NCBI RefSeq assembly: GCF_022458985.1
Contig: NC_061781.1
Coordinates: 9,885,501-9,949,500 of the forward strand
From: Mugil cephalus
Taxonomy: Eukaryota; Chordata; Actinopteri; Mugiliformes; Mugilidae
DNA: 64,000 bases
Direction of reading: 5' to 3'
The stretch's first letter is position 1. Every line of letters starts with the position of its first letter. Made by a program: the position numbers and the translations under genes. The notes beneath the pieces are model-generated. The model was not told where the DNA came from, ran no database searches, and saw nothing but the letters and a program-made list of their open reading frames with translations. Positions 52,442 through 64,000 of the stretch are shown piece after piece.

Positions 52442-55400
52442 ATGCCAATGGTAAGGGAAAAGCCCAGAAATGTCAGGAAGTACACGTGGACACTCAAATC
52501 TCAGCGGTGTAAGAAGAGCGGACCCCTGTCCCGACCAGCCCGGACCATCGTGACCCGCAGCCGCTGCATCGACTGCTGCACCACCAACAACTTCTTTAAC
52601 AGCGTCCCTGCGGAGGTGCTGCACATGATCCTGGACAAACTATCCGGTGGGTTCAGCTGACCTCGGAAAATAACCTGTAGTCATCCTCAGCCTGCATCAC
52701 AATCACCATTCATTATAAGAGTAGCTCCACAGGCTACTGTGTAATAACACCAGCTCAGTCATTCTGTGTATGGACTCACTTTTTTTTTTCCAAACCTGAC
52801 ATTTTGTGCAGTGTTGTTAAAGCACAACATGAAAGGTTTGTATTGCCCTTGCCTTTCCACACAGCAGTGATGATATCCATATTCTACTCTCATGACAGGT
52901 ACCTCTTATAAATAACTGCAACACTTGTGTGAAAACATTTCCTTGCAGTATAGCATAGTTATGTTTTACTGTTTTGCACTTTAACATTTAAATGCATATT
53001 GGATTATTTAAAATAAGAATCAGAATTACTTTGTTGATCCCAAGGGGGAATTACTTTTCGTTACAGCAGCTCCTACACAAAGTGTACCAGTGAGCAATGT
53101 AGGTAGGCAATAAGAATATGTAAAAATGAGTAGGCAATTACAATAAGAATAAGAATGTTATATATGTGTGTGTGTGTGTGTAAGTGAACATGTGTTCTGA
53201 GTTGTTGCTCTATAATAACACTGAATATGGGGTATTAATAATATATATAAATAAACAACAATAAATATATAAACAAATATGTACAAGTACATGAAGTGAA
53301 CATGAGTTATTGCACAGTATCAGTATAAATATGTGTGTGTGCGTGTGTGTGTGTTTTTTATAGTGCTGGACATCAGCGTGTTCAGCATGGCATCCAAGGA
53401 AATCACAAGGTATGTGGTGGACTACATATCCACTCAGGCATGGAAGAATAAAACCATCATCCAGAGCTTTCACTCAACGTGCCTCGATCCCAGTTCCACT
53501 TTTGGACACTACAGAGACCTGGGTATTTCACTCTTCACAGTTTTCTTCTGTCCCATTTTGCATTGCATAGCTCATCTTGTCACCAACCTGTGTCAAGTTT
53601 ATCGTTTAAATTTACTCACAACACAGTAGACACTAAGGAGTAGACAGGAAAGCTAAGAATTCATTTTTTTTTAGTTGTGCTATGTGCTTTTGTGTTTGAT
53701 GTCTCAGGTTTGTTGTTCAAGAGGTGTACCCTGTTGCTACCCACAAAGGACAGGTTAAAGTTTATCTTTAGCAAGTTATCACAGGTAAGAGTTAGAACGT
53801 AACATTGTGAATTATTTTAAGTGTAGTTAGGATAAAGGCATAGATGGTGTAAGAGCCTACACAATCTGATATTTTATATACACCTTTTTTTCCAAACTGC
53901 ACATTAACTTCAGCGTGTCACTACCTAAAGAATAAACAAAGCAGAAAAACACAGTAACAGCACAACGGTACTCAGCTGTTAGTCATCACTTCTGCACGTC
54001 CTCCAGAACGGACCAACACAGTGTACAACAACAAATCACACATCTTTTAATAAAGCTCCAGCTTGACAGAGCACTTTTTGCGTCATGCTGTTTTTTGAAA
54101 ACCAGTTATTTCACAGTAACGATTCGCTTTGTGTCAAGCAGTAAAATAGTTCATATCGTGTACCAAGGTGGCCTCAATTTGCATAAATGTATTATTACAA
54201 TGTGAAGATTGCGTGAACGTCATTGCAGTATTGTCACTGGAAAAAAAAAATGCTCTGCTACAATATCTGCCTTTTGTTTCAGATTCCCTGCTTTATGTTG
54301 GAGCAGTGTTTAGCACCAGCCTGCAACGGTTTCTCAAGCTATGGAGTCTTCCTCCAGGTGTGGGCCTCATATGAACACGGCAATACGTTGAAACTTGAAT
54401 AAATCAAATCACAATTCTGCAAAGACCAGATAAACACAATGCGGTGCAAAATGGGCACAGACCTGCTGCTCTGAACATTTTAAGCAGTGATGAACAGGGA
54501 TGAGTGCCCCTCCGCTTGATCTTGAAATACATTTTAATTGTAAAATAGGAAATGAGATAATTATGAAACAAATATATTGAAGGATGTTGAACTGATTACC
54601 TTACAGACACTGATCGCGGGGTGGGATGAGCTGGAGTGCCACCGAGTCTTCAACTACCTGTGTGAACTCACAAACCTGCTGCCAAAAATCGAAGCAGTAA
54701 TCACCGCAAGACCAGGTGGGTTTACATTGGCAATATTTCCCCAACCCTAGTGAAATCACTCTGATTAGAGATTCCAACATAACGGTCTGTATGGACGCCG
54801 GAAATATGAGAGAAGAGTGCTGTGTTTTTATTTGAGTTCAGTTTAAGAATAAGATGACGGACCCAGTTTTTCAATACTGCTGTCCACAACAATTTTGACT
54901 TCGTGCTCTGAAAGAAAAGAAGCAGAGCTAATAGAAGTGTGTGAGAGACAAACGGTCTAAATTAGAGCTACGTTCCCAAATAATGTGTGCATCTTTCTTT
55001 TATATCTGTCGCCAGGATCAAAGTGGTACCAGGAGCTGCAGCTTCGTCTGTTCTGCCGTCAGGTTCTTTTGGACTCGTGGTCAAACCAGCCAGAGTGTCA
55101 GTTCTGGCTCACGCAGCTCCTGAAGCCTTGGCCCATGGTCAGCCAGGCCCACCTACTGTTCATCCTCTACGGACCTCTGCTGCCTGAGGGTGAGATAGAA
55201 TTAGTTGGTGCTGACTTTCTGAAAACTGACTTCTTTTCTGTGCAGAGTAACTACTGCCATTTTGCAGTAGGACCATGTGAGGCTTTCAGTTTCACCGACA
55301 CATTCTCAGAATTTAAAAGCGACGTCCAAACATTAACAGACCTGTGTCTTCAGGGTCATTTTGTGGTAGATGAACTTGCACTGGTCTGTTTCGGCTTCCT

Positions 55401-57750
55401 CGATGTTCAGCGTGTCTTTTTCACAGTGATGCAGTACTTGAGAGATGCACTATCCCCCACTCAGGTAAACTTGGCTGGCAGGACGTAGTGGAGAGGGGAG
55501 CGCCTCAAAGCGCCCTGTGGGACCTGGCCAAGGCCATTCTCATGATTTTCGGCAAACTAGAAGTCAAAGGCTGGACCACTGACTCGATTCTGGCAATCTT
55601 TGAGGAGCTCATTGGTATGCTACCGTTTGTCAGCAGTTGTCAAATGTTTTTACGTTTTAAACAAGCAAGATCTCATCGAGAGAGATTTGTTTACTAGAGT
55701 GGAATCAAACATTGTTTTTTCTCACAATCTGCCTCTGCTAATGTCTCTATGTCAAACATTTCAGTTAACTGACTTAAAGTGAAGGCTCCAATAATAACAG
55801 AGCTGACGGTAAATCTGTGGTTGTTCTTCTCACTGTCTCCAGTCATCCCTCTGCCGTGGCACGTGGAGAATGTAGCTCGTCTTCTGGTGCTGTGTGGCAG
55901 CTCTCTCTGCTACACTATTCTGGCAAGCAAAGCCCTGAACGGCCGACTCTTCGAGGTCTCGAGACTCATCGTCTACATCATACTGGTGAGAGTTCTACTT
56001 CTCTTATCCTCAGCTGAATCAGGGAAATTGACGTAATTTTAAGCCTCATTTATGGTCGTTGGGTGAATATTATTAGATTTTAAATTGAGTTGCTGGAGCA
56101 TGAGATGCACAGTACAGATGGCATGGGAAAAGGCTCGGAGAGTGCTTCTCTCAGAAATGGCAGTTTTAAAACTGGGATATCAGTGCTATGAGGTGGCCAT
56201 AGTAACTGTGCCATCAGTGAGCTACCCACATTTGTCTTTTATACAGCTTATGTAAGAAAAAAAATGATGTTTATACATATATAAAAGTCATCCGTTTGCT
56301 GGTGTGAGCATCCGTGGTCCTGGTTTTTAAAGTGTGTCCTGCAGTGAAGCCACTGGTTCAACCCCTGATGCTTGGTTCAATATGTTGAAATGATGGGTGA
56401 TAAGTTCAGAGAATCAGTGCACGGGAAGAGGAACTGAAGTGAAGAAAATAAAATAAGTTCAAAGAGCACACAGAACATCTCTCCATTTAAACTGTATCTA
56501 ATCTGAACATTCAGATACACAAAAATATTCGACTATGCTCAACTAGAATGAATGAACAACTGGTGAGCACAGTACAGCAGAGGCCAGCTCTGTAAAATGG
56601 TTATTAGCTTTTTCTTGCTTCTTTGCTTCACAGCTAATAGTAGCTCTTCCAGTTTCCTGCGTTACATGGATCAGAATGCCTTTACTGTCATTGCAAAAAA
56701 GATATGAAATGAAATTTGCAGATCTTTTTTGCAGTGACGAATACAGACTACTGCCACCTGCTGGTATGAGGAATTATTTCTTTTCATCCGGGTGCAGAAC
56801 GTACATGCCACCTGGTTTTTGGCTGAGGTTTTTTGCTTTGCACTCAAATACAACTCTTTGATACAGATACATGAGACCTGGTGCTATAATATTATATGTT
56901 ACGTCCCTGGCCTTGCCAGTGTTTAATCATATTTAATCATATTTAACTATGGTAACAACTGTACTTCAGAAACAGATCTGTTGGGTCAGATTTCTCTTCT
57001 GTGTGGCTTCGCTCTCAGGTGTGTGAGAAGGATGGTTATCACATGAGCTGGGCGGTGAAGTTGGTGCAGCAGATCTGCAAGGTCTTCAACACAGCTCCTG
57101 AAAGGTTCTGCTTCATCCAGCAACTGGAGAGCACGTTTTCAGAAGTCACCAGGGAGTTCTTTGAGTTTTCCGTCGCAGGTGAGGAGGGGCGGCTTTCTAG
57201 AGCGTCCATTTATTTTTCTTCAGTTCTTTAATGGTCTTGACACCATCTCAGTTGGAATAGACAACATGAATTTACAGGGACATGGGAAAGGCTGGCGTGT
57301 TGTTAGACTGTGATAATGTTGTTGGGGAGTAGTCAAGCAGGATAACCACACATAGGAACATGCGACTCTTCATTACAGCTAAAACCCAGCATTTAAATGA
57401 ATGTGCCAAAAGTTGGACAATTAAATGCTAAAATTACGATGATTTGTGTGAAAGTAAAACTAACATTCCTGATACTGACAGCAGTATTTATGATTCAGTT
57501 TGGATGTCTGTAAGCTGTAAACAGTGATCTTACCTCTTGTTTCTTCTCAGTACTTTTAATATTTAACAGGCCTAGAGCAGAACATCTGATACTGTTTTTA
57601 AAAGCAATATTCAAAGTCAGTAATATTAATATATCATTTTTTTCCCCAGGGAACCACTTTGAGGACAGAGAGACTTTCCAAACCCTGTGTATCCTCCTGG
57701 ACTCCAGCGCTCGCTTCCACACTAAATTCCTCCACATGTTCCTTAAATAG
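52442..57750 (+). CDS. fbxo47: F-box only protein 47
   Basis: FBXO47 is an F-box protein, a presumed substrate adaptor of an SCF (Skp1-Cul1) ubiquitin ligase, with a reported meiotic/germline role (mouse FBXO47, nematode PROM-1). Coding exons: 52442-52646, 53364-53522, 53708-53784, 54283-54357, 54607-54715, 55016-55189, 55465-55614, 55843-55985, 57019-57178, 57650-57750. Phases close and give 450 aa (human 452). The F-box spans about residues 55-95 (SVPAEVLHMILDKLSVLDISVFSMASKEI). Strong family blocks follow: LGLLFKRCTLLLPTKDRLK, TLIAGWDELECHRVFNYLCE, FWLTQLLKPWPMVSQAHLLF and ASKALNGRLFEVSRLIV. The first ATG in frame is at 52442, with a second at 52448. An in-frame GTG at 52418 has no support. 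The gene converges on arl6. Confidence 0.95.
53012..53160 (-). mobile_element. LINE-type 3'-end fragment in fbxo47 intron 1
   Basis: The segment agaatcagaattactttgtt followed by gatcccaagggggaatta is a very common fish sequence at the 3' end of a LINE family (L2/CR1 or Rex type). It is followed by degenerate caataagaat copies. The orientation is inferred, and the fragment has no coding content. Confidence 0.5.
53164..53181. repeat. (GT)n microsatellites in fbxo47 intron 1
   Basis: A short GT run here and another at about 53333-53354. The second one ends about 10 bp before the exon 2 acceptor and forms part of its upstream tract. Confidence 0.85.
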
Positions 57751-58440
57751 GAGTTAATGCAGATTAAAAGTAATGTGGAAGAGATACAGTAAATGCCAAT
57801 AATGAAGGGGGATAACTAATGCAGGCAATAGAGGCTCTTTACAGAAAGAGAGTCGAACACAGCTCTGAACATGGGGATCTTAGAGAAAGCTGAGGTTTTG
57901 GTTGACAGCAACTCTGCCGTTGTTGGTTGAGCATAGAGCTGTTTAAATACTCTGGTTAAATACTCTGTATGGTTATATACACAAACAATATATTTGTTTC
58001 AGTTTCTTACAATCTTGTTCTTAAATCATCTTAGATGTTAACTTTTATACAGTATTTAATATTTATTCCATTTTATTTATTCAGGAACACTGTATATTTG
58101 ACAGTTTATTTATTCACCTTGAACTCCTCTGTGTGCATAGAGTTGCGACGGAGCAGCTACATTTTTTCTTTTGTTTGTTTTTTTTTGTATAATTTATTAA
58201 ACTGGCATTTTAAAATGTTTGTCTTGGTTTTTATATCTTTGTTCTGCTTTATCTTTTCCCATGGATTATTTGTGACAGATCTCTTAAAGAATACAGTGTA
58301 CACGTCATATAATAGGCATTTATTAATCTCCAGACAGCAGAATATTCTGCGTTGACAGCATTTTCAAAAAAAAGTATAATAATAATTAATAAATAATTCA
58401 ACGGATGAAATTAATAAAGCATGTGTCACAGAATAAAAAA
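57751..58440 (+). other. fbxo47 3' UTR with candidate polyadenylation signals
   Basis: After the stop codon, AATAAA motifs occur at 58388-58393 and 58413-58418 in an AT-rich stretch. Either could end the transcript. On the opposite strand TTTATT motifs at 58317-58322 and further left could serve arl6, so the two 3' ends may overlap. Confidence 0.4.
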
Positions 58441-58751
58441 GAAGCTGCTTCAAATAAAAAACGTTTGAATGTTAATGTATACAGAAACAATGAGTTTATG
58501 TTCAGACAGCATTCATATCTGTGTATATATGGAGAAGCACTTTACATATTCACTTTACACCATAGTCATCAATGAGTTGGACTATTTAGAAATATATAGA
58601 GATTTTTTTTCAAGGTAAATACAGTCTTAAAGGTGCCGTATGCAGTACTAGGCTATTTGACATTGATGATTAAGGCCTACAACATCAAGGGTGATGAACC
58701 CTCTGAATGAGATCCAGTCCCTCTGTCCATGGCCATGAGCATTTCAGTCAT

Positions 58752-60987
58752 TCATGTGTTCATTGTTTTGATATGATCTGGCAAAAAACAGAAAAACACA
58801 TTTATTTTGTTGTTTTTTCTAAGGACTTTGGTTCTACTTTTGTCTTAAATGATCTGCAAGGGGTTTGGATAAAAAACAGCTAAAACATCTAATTGTTAAT
58901 TCACGTAGCGTCAAGGACATGAACACAACACAAATGAAAGTTTAAAAATCTACTCACAAATGTCTCTTTTGGAAAGGATTGCTCTTGTAACCTGTTTTTG
59001 TTACCATTATTTCTTTATTTAACTGATTATTGAATTGCGAGTTATTATGAATCAAGTATTTTGCTTATTTAACCTGCCACGATTTCACTCCCATCCAGAG
59101 AGACACAATCTACCACCACAACCGCTTACTGTACATGATACTTACTGTGCAATTTGTTCTATAGAGGAGAGGAAAAACAACGCACGTCTTAATATGAGCC
59201 ATTTACAGGACACTGACAATATTGACATTGAAATTCTGGCAGCCCTTTCCCTGTTTTGGCCTGGCGTGACAGTTTCATTAAATGTTAAATACCAGCCAAG
59301 TTACCTTGTAGCCAGTCCAGTCCTTCTTGGAGGCCCTCTCCTTTGACAGCGTTGCTGGCGCTGGGAAAAAAAAAAAAAAAAGGGAAGATGTGGAGGAGTT
59401 AATCTGCTTGTGGCACACGCTCACTTTCTCATGACTTTTCTTGGATCCTGGACATTCAAAGCTGTCCAGCTCTTAATCCATCGGCCTTCCATCTGTCTAA
59501 TGAGTAAACACGGCGGAGAACACATGTATAGAAAAGAGCCAGGGTTTTTAGTAACTGCACGTCGATAATGTTTAACCTGTGAGTCATGGAAAATAAGCTG
59601 GAAGTGGCCAGTGAGTAAACAAGCCTGATCCTTTTATTATCTGAGACTTTAGGCTATAACTTAGTGCTATACATAAGGTTACAGATGGGGATGTGATTCA
59701 GCTCATCTCTTGTAGTTTAATCCAAGCGCACTTCCTTTTAACACTACTTGAATAATTACTGTCAATAAACTGCTCTAGCTTTGCTCAGAGACACTAGGTG
59801 ACACAAGGTGACGGGTATTTTACCAGATGTGCCAAGGCTTGTCTTTGATGTTCTCCAAACTCAACATCTGTGACACCTTGACCGAAGACATCGCGTCCCG
59901 CACGTCCATCTTGTTAGCAAAGAACAACACTGGTAACTTTTTGCTGCGAATGTCTGGACGAGAAGACAAAGAAAGACGAGCGAGTCGTCGGCAAACAATG
60001 ACATTTATCCAGTTATGGGCTTTTAATCAGGAACTGAAGCCTCAAATGTGATTAGACGTTTATTAACTCATATTGTTGAATAGTGGGTGCTAAGGTGATT
60101 TGGTACCCTCGTGGTTGAGAAGAGTATCTAGCTCCTCCTTAGCAACAACCATTCTTAGCCTGTCACCACTGTCAATGACAAAGATGATGGCATGGCTCTC
60201 TCTGTAGGAAACAACAGGAAACATAACTGACAGAGTAATGCTAAATACAATTTTAATATTTGTTCAGTGTTTGCCCCAATGTGTTTGTGTCTCCTACTTG
60301 TAATAATGCTCCCATAGGTTTCTGTATCTGCTCTGCCCGGACATATCAAAGACTGTGAACGACAAGCTGCAGAGAGAGAAAGAAAAACACAGCTTAGGCT
60401 CACACGAACTGGCCGATTACTTCTCTTGAACTCCAAGAATCAAATCTATTCCATTCTACCTTGAACTCTTGAACTTTTCAATGTTGAAGCCGATAGTTGG
60501 GACTATTTCTTGCGCCTGCGTCTACACGCACCCCCACGCACACAAACACACAAAAAAAGACAAGTGATGGCAAAAGCATGTCAACAACGAGACGACATAA
60601 TGAAAGGATGATGTGGGTTTTACCTGACTAACATGTTTCCACTCTTCTGACAATGGGCCTAAATGATTGGAATGCTGAAAACAAGCAATCAGCGAATGAT
60701 TGCAGTGAAATAAAGATCTTGACAGGCCTTCCTATGATATGCGTCCTATGTTATAATGGACCCCACATGGCAGTGCGGCAAACACAAAGGCCTCTTAATT
60801 CCACAATAATCTTTATGACGAGACATCAAACTTCCCAGCTGTTGAATCTCAGCGTCGTACTTACATTAGCCGGTTTGAGCTGGTTGATGATGGTAGTTTT
60901 GCCGCTGTTGTCAAGTCCCAAACACAAAACGTTGACTTCTTTCTTCTTTAGGCCAAGCCAGCCAGACAGTTTATCTAGCAGTCCCAT
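58752..60987 (-). CDS. arl6: ADP-ribosylation factor-like protein 6 (BBS3)
   Basis: ARL6 is an Arf-family GTPase that recruits the BBSome coat to membranes for ciliary trafficking; human mutations cause Bardet-Biedl syndrome 3. Coding exons read on the minus strand: 60987-60865, 60521-60460, 60366-60298, 60201-60107, 59953-59824, 59360-59305, 58777-58752. All borders are AG/GT and phases close, giving 186 aa, the same as human. GTP-binding motifs are intact: P-loop GLDNSGKT (24-31), Thr50 of switch 1 (VPTIGF), DMSGQ (69-73, catalytic Gln73) and NKMD (130-133). [12 protein letters not shown] supplies the last guanine-binding loop. Exon 7 encodes only the last eight residues and the stop (..HIKTMNT), but it fits in phase and resembles the human tail. 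The alternative long retinal isoform known in other vertebrates was not located. Confidence 0.96.
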
Positions 60988-62379
60988 GGCTCTCAGCTGA
61001 CTCTATACCATTTAAAAGTTTAACGCATCACCCCATAGATGGTCCGATAGCTGGGAATTAAATGCGCTAGATTTCCGAATTCTCACGAAAGCCAACAATA
61101 AGGTTAAACATAGCCGCACTGTTCCCGGTACTGGCCGTGAATAGTGTTACAAGCTGAGATGTTGCATCCCGGCTTGCAAAGGGTAATCCTATTAAGGCGA
61201 ATTAAGCTCAGTGACCTATGGAGCGTGCAGCTTAGCAGCCCCCCACCCCTCATCCTGATGCATTTGATTTATTACTTTAACACCTTAACTCTCTGGAGGG
61301 TCCCCTCCTGCTTTGGGCCTCTTGAAGGCACAGAAACACACACATACATGTAACAGCAACATGTCCTGTTCATCTTTTGCCCACCAAATTATGACGCTCT
61401 TAGTTGTGCACACAACCTAAAGTGACCTGATCTGTGAAACAATGTTATTGTACAAATTCTTTGGTTGATTGGGCATTTTTATGTATATATGTTTTATTTT
61501 TTCCCACAAATTTAAATTTCTTTAAATACACATTAACATGCACCCAGCACATTTTAGTAAAGGGATCAATGGAGGCAGAAGACATTATCTTTTAGTCAAC
61601 ACTTCAGCGATTCAAGAGCTGCCTCAACAGAGCAGCGTCACACATGGCGCCACACTAGCCGAGACCTGTCAATCTAAGCCTCCTGTACAGGGTATCGCTG
61701 CTGAGCCAATCACGGGGCTCCATATTACACGCCAATTCTGCCACGTTCCCCGCAATTGGCCGGGAGCCTGTTCAGCCCCCTGGTGAAATCCCAGACGTAC
61801 GCTGCAAAATTAGTAGAAGAGAAGCTAAGTGCAGCTGCTAACATAAGGTATGTTTATGTTTAAAACATGGAAGACCCCTGTTATAGTAAATCTGCAATAA
61901 CAGAAAAACTACCAGTGCAAGACACTAAGAATAAATATGATGTTGGTCTGAAAAAGAAAGAAAGAAAAAAAAAAAAACATTAACATATTTTGATCTAACT
62001 ATAAGAGTGGACCATGTTAAGGGTATTGGGTTTGCTCTCAGCATAAGAACTGTAGCGTAGCCAGTCTGAAAACATTCAGATCTAATGTTAAACTTTGCTA
62101 AATACAGACTTTAAAGTAAACTTGATCTTTTAACATGAGCGTCTGGAGCTGATTAGTGGCTCAACAGCTCCATCTTTTGGTTATCAGTGTATGATTTCCC
62201 CAAAACTGCCTGGTTGTATTAGTGCTAAAAGTTTCATACATCTGATTTTTCTTTGTTAAATTACGTTCCATGCTCTGAAAGTACGTCCCTTACCCGTGTT
62301 AACTCAACACGGAAAGACTAAAAGAGTTTCTTCAACATTTCAGTTAAAAATCGCCACAAAATTAAAAGAGCGGTCAACC
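60988..62379. other. arl6 promoter region and intergenic DNA
   Basis: The first 150 bp upstream of the arl6 ATG should hold its 5' UTR and core promoter. I looked for an RFX X-box, common at ciliary genes, and did not find a convincing one. The rest shows no gene. Confidence 0.35.
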
Positions 62380-64000
62380 ACCAGAACTGTTCATCTTTAT
62401 TTGCAAATAAATATTCGCTGTAACTGCCTCTTACAGTGTGCAAGATCTACGACATCTCTTTGGAAATTATAGAAAAATAAAATACAAGAATTATAAGTAT
62501 ACTTGTACTTTGTACAAAAGAACGTTCTAACATTGCTCAGCAGTAGAACATGCTAAACAAACAGCATCTGATATTCTCCATAATCTGTAGAAGGGGTGGT
62601 GACTGTGAGTGTGTATGTGTGTGTGTGTGTGTTTGTGTGTTTGTATGAATATATGTGCGTCTGGATGTGTGCGTGCACCTGTCCTACTCCTGAAGGCCTG
62701 GAAGCATTACTACACTGTGACCTGAAAGGCTCCAGATCCAGTTCGCCCTTGACATTAATCATTGAGCTCGCCTTGTAATAAAACCCACAGGTGTAGATGA
62801 GTGGTTATTCTCATACAGTTCAAACTAATGGCTAGGTCCTGTGACTGCATTCAAACTCAAAGTACTTTTTATTATTAAACTACTGTAAGGTGTTTCTGTC
62901 TTGCATGGTTAACAGACTGTAAGGCATTCTGTGTGTGTTTGTGTGCGTGTCCGTGCATGTGTGTTTGTAACTGTCGACGACTCAGGATGGGTTATGATGC
63001 TGCTGTTTTTCTTGGTTCTCTCTCTGCCTTCTTTCCGGCTGTTGGACAGCTCTGTTCCTGACCACAAAAAGCTAAGACTATTTTTTATTATTTTTTTTGT
63101 TCCTTTACAGGTTTCCACCAACCAGCTTTTAGCTACTTCTGCTGCCCCTGACTCAACTAACTAGTTTTACTGTGCAGCACTGCTCGGAATTCAACCGCTG
63201 ACTTAGAGAATGAAGAAAATGTTGATTTCAATGGCAAACGTCTGACATCATCTACTGCAGTTTGGAACAGTATTCATTCCCGACTATGTACACTGGTTTC
63301 CCATAATGTCACAAATGCCACAACCTTTACATGACCACTATGAAAGCACGGCCAGAAGGAGAATTAATCAGTAAAATCCATGTGGTACTGTTGCACCACA
63401 GATGGACTATTCTCCCACACAACTTTGCCTTAAAAGAGCAAACCAGACTCCCTATAATGTATGTGTGTCCAGGCAAAAAAAAAAAAAAAAAATGAAAAAA
63501 ATAAGAATGACATGAAAGAATCTCAGCAAATTTAGAAGAACCATATAAGTCCCTGTTACGTTTCCCGACAATTTCAAACATCTCCTATATCTACAGCTAA
63601 GTTCTGTGAACATTCAAATATTAAGACAGTGGAGATTGTGTACTTTCAGGCAATGTACAGTATGACATTCACAATCTAAAAAGAAAATTAAAATAAAACT
63701 CAGGCTGGTCACACAACTTCACGTACACTGGTCGCCAAAAAACTGTCGGAACAGACTTGTATGGTTATTCATTTGGAAGCAAGCGAGCCAGTTCTGCAAG
63801 CTTAGCGTATGACTGAGTAAAAACAAGTGGATAGTGTCATGTGAGCCTCATGTTTAAACAGGAGCTCTCTCATTGCACAATTCGCCATCTCCCTCTCAGA
63901 TACTGAGGTGACTGCATAATACTGTATTGCTGATTCTGTTAAAAACTTTAAATAAATAGAATATTTAAATAAGATCCAGGTTTACTAGGGCTTTCACATA
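62380..64000 (-). other. possible 3' UTR of a further minus-strand gene running out of the window
   Basis: On the minus strand AATAAA lies at 62401-62396, and a GT-rich stretch (cagttctggtggttgac) follows immediately downstream, the arrangement of a polyadenylation site near 62380. Upstream (62402-64000) no transposon or strong open frame is present, as expected of a long 3' UTR. No coding exon of such a gene is visible, so this is a guess. A GT repeat lies at about 62614-62640. Confidence 0.25.

Noticed and set aside
61000-61200. RFX X-box in the arl6 promoter
   Set aside because: No sequence there fits the paired half-site pattern well enough to report.

Overview
This is a piece of a ray-finned (teleost) fish nuclear genome, probably a percomorph. 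The inference rests on spliced vertebrate genes, dense CA/TA microsatellites and several fish-type DNA transposons (Tc1-like, hAT-like, short TIR elements). No complete viral, bacterial or CRISPR element was seen.

Layout. (1) 1-490 is the 3' end of a Tc1/mariner element. (2) 821-8166, minus strand, holds the first 13 coding exons (1,099 codons) of gcc2, the GRIP/coiled-coil golgin GCC185. The rest of the gene, including the GRIP domain, lies to the left of the window. (3) 8.4-33.2 kb is about 25 kb without a convincing host gene. It holds simple repeats, a hAT-like element carrying a broken unidentified coding sequence (14446-16441), a short-TIR DNA element (21100-21981), and several non-repetitive blocks that may be conserved non-coding DNA. 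(4) 36628-41763, minus strand, is slc5a7, the high-affinity choline transporter CHT1: 8 coding exons and 590 aa, with a probable 3.3-kb 3' UTR. A Tc1-like relic (42104-43197) lies upstream, followed by a likely non-coding first exon near 44256 and an RE1/NRSE-like REST site at 45163-45183. (5) 47003-48450, minus strand, is a two-exon claudin-14-like gene (246 aa). (6) 52442-57750, plus strand, is fbxo47 (10 exons, 450 aa). It runs tail-to-tail into (7) 58752-60987, minus strand, arl6/BBS3 (7 exons, 186 aa). (8) 61.0-64.0 kb is non-coding. Its last 1.6 kb may be the 3' UTR of a further minus-strand gene.

The genes do not form a functional cluster: they cover Golgi tethering, cholinergic reuptake, tight junctions, an SCF adaptor and a ciliary GTPase. 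As I recall it, gcc2 and slc5a7 are also near neighbours on human chromosome 2, where SULT1C genes sit between them; here that interval has no gene. Exon boundaries were placed by hand from GT/AG signals, reading phase and remembered human proteins. All phases close without a frameshift. The most interesting non-genic signals are the RE1-like site upstream of slc5a7 and the broken coding sequence inside the hAT-like element. I saw no convincing new multi-gene system.
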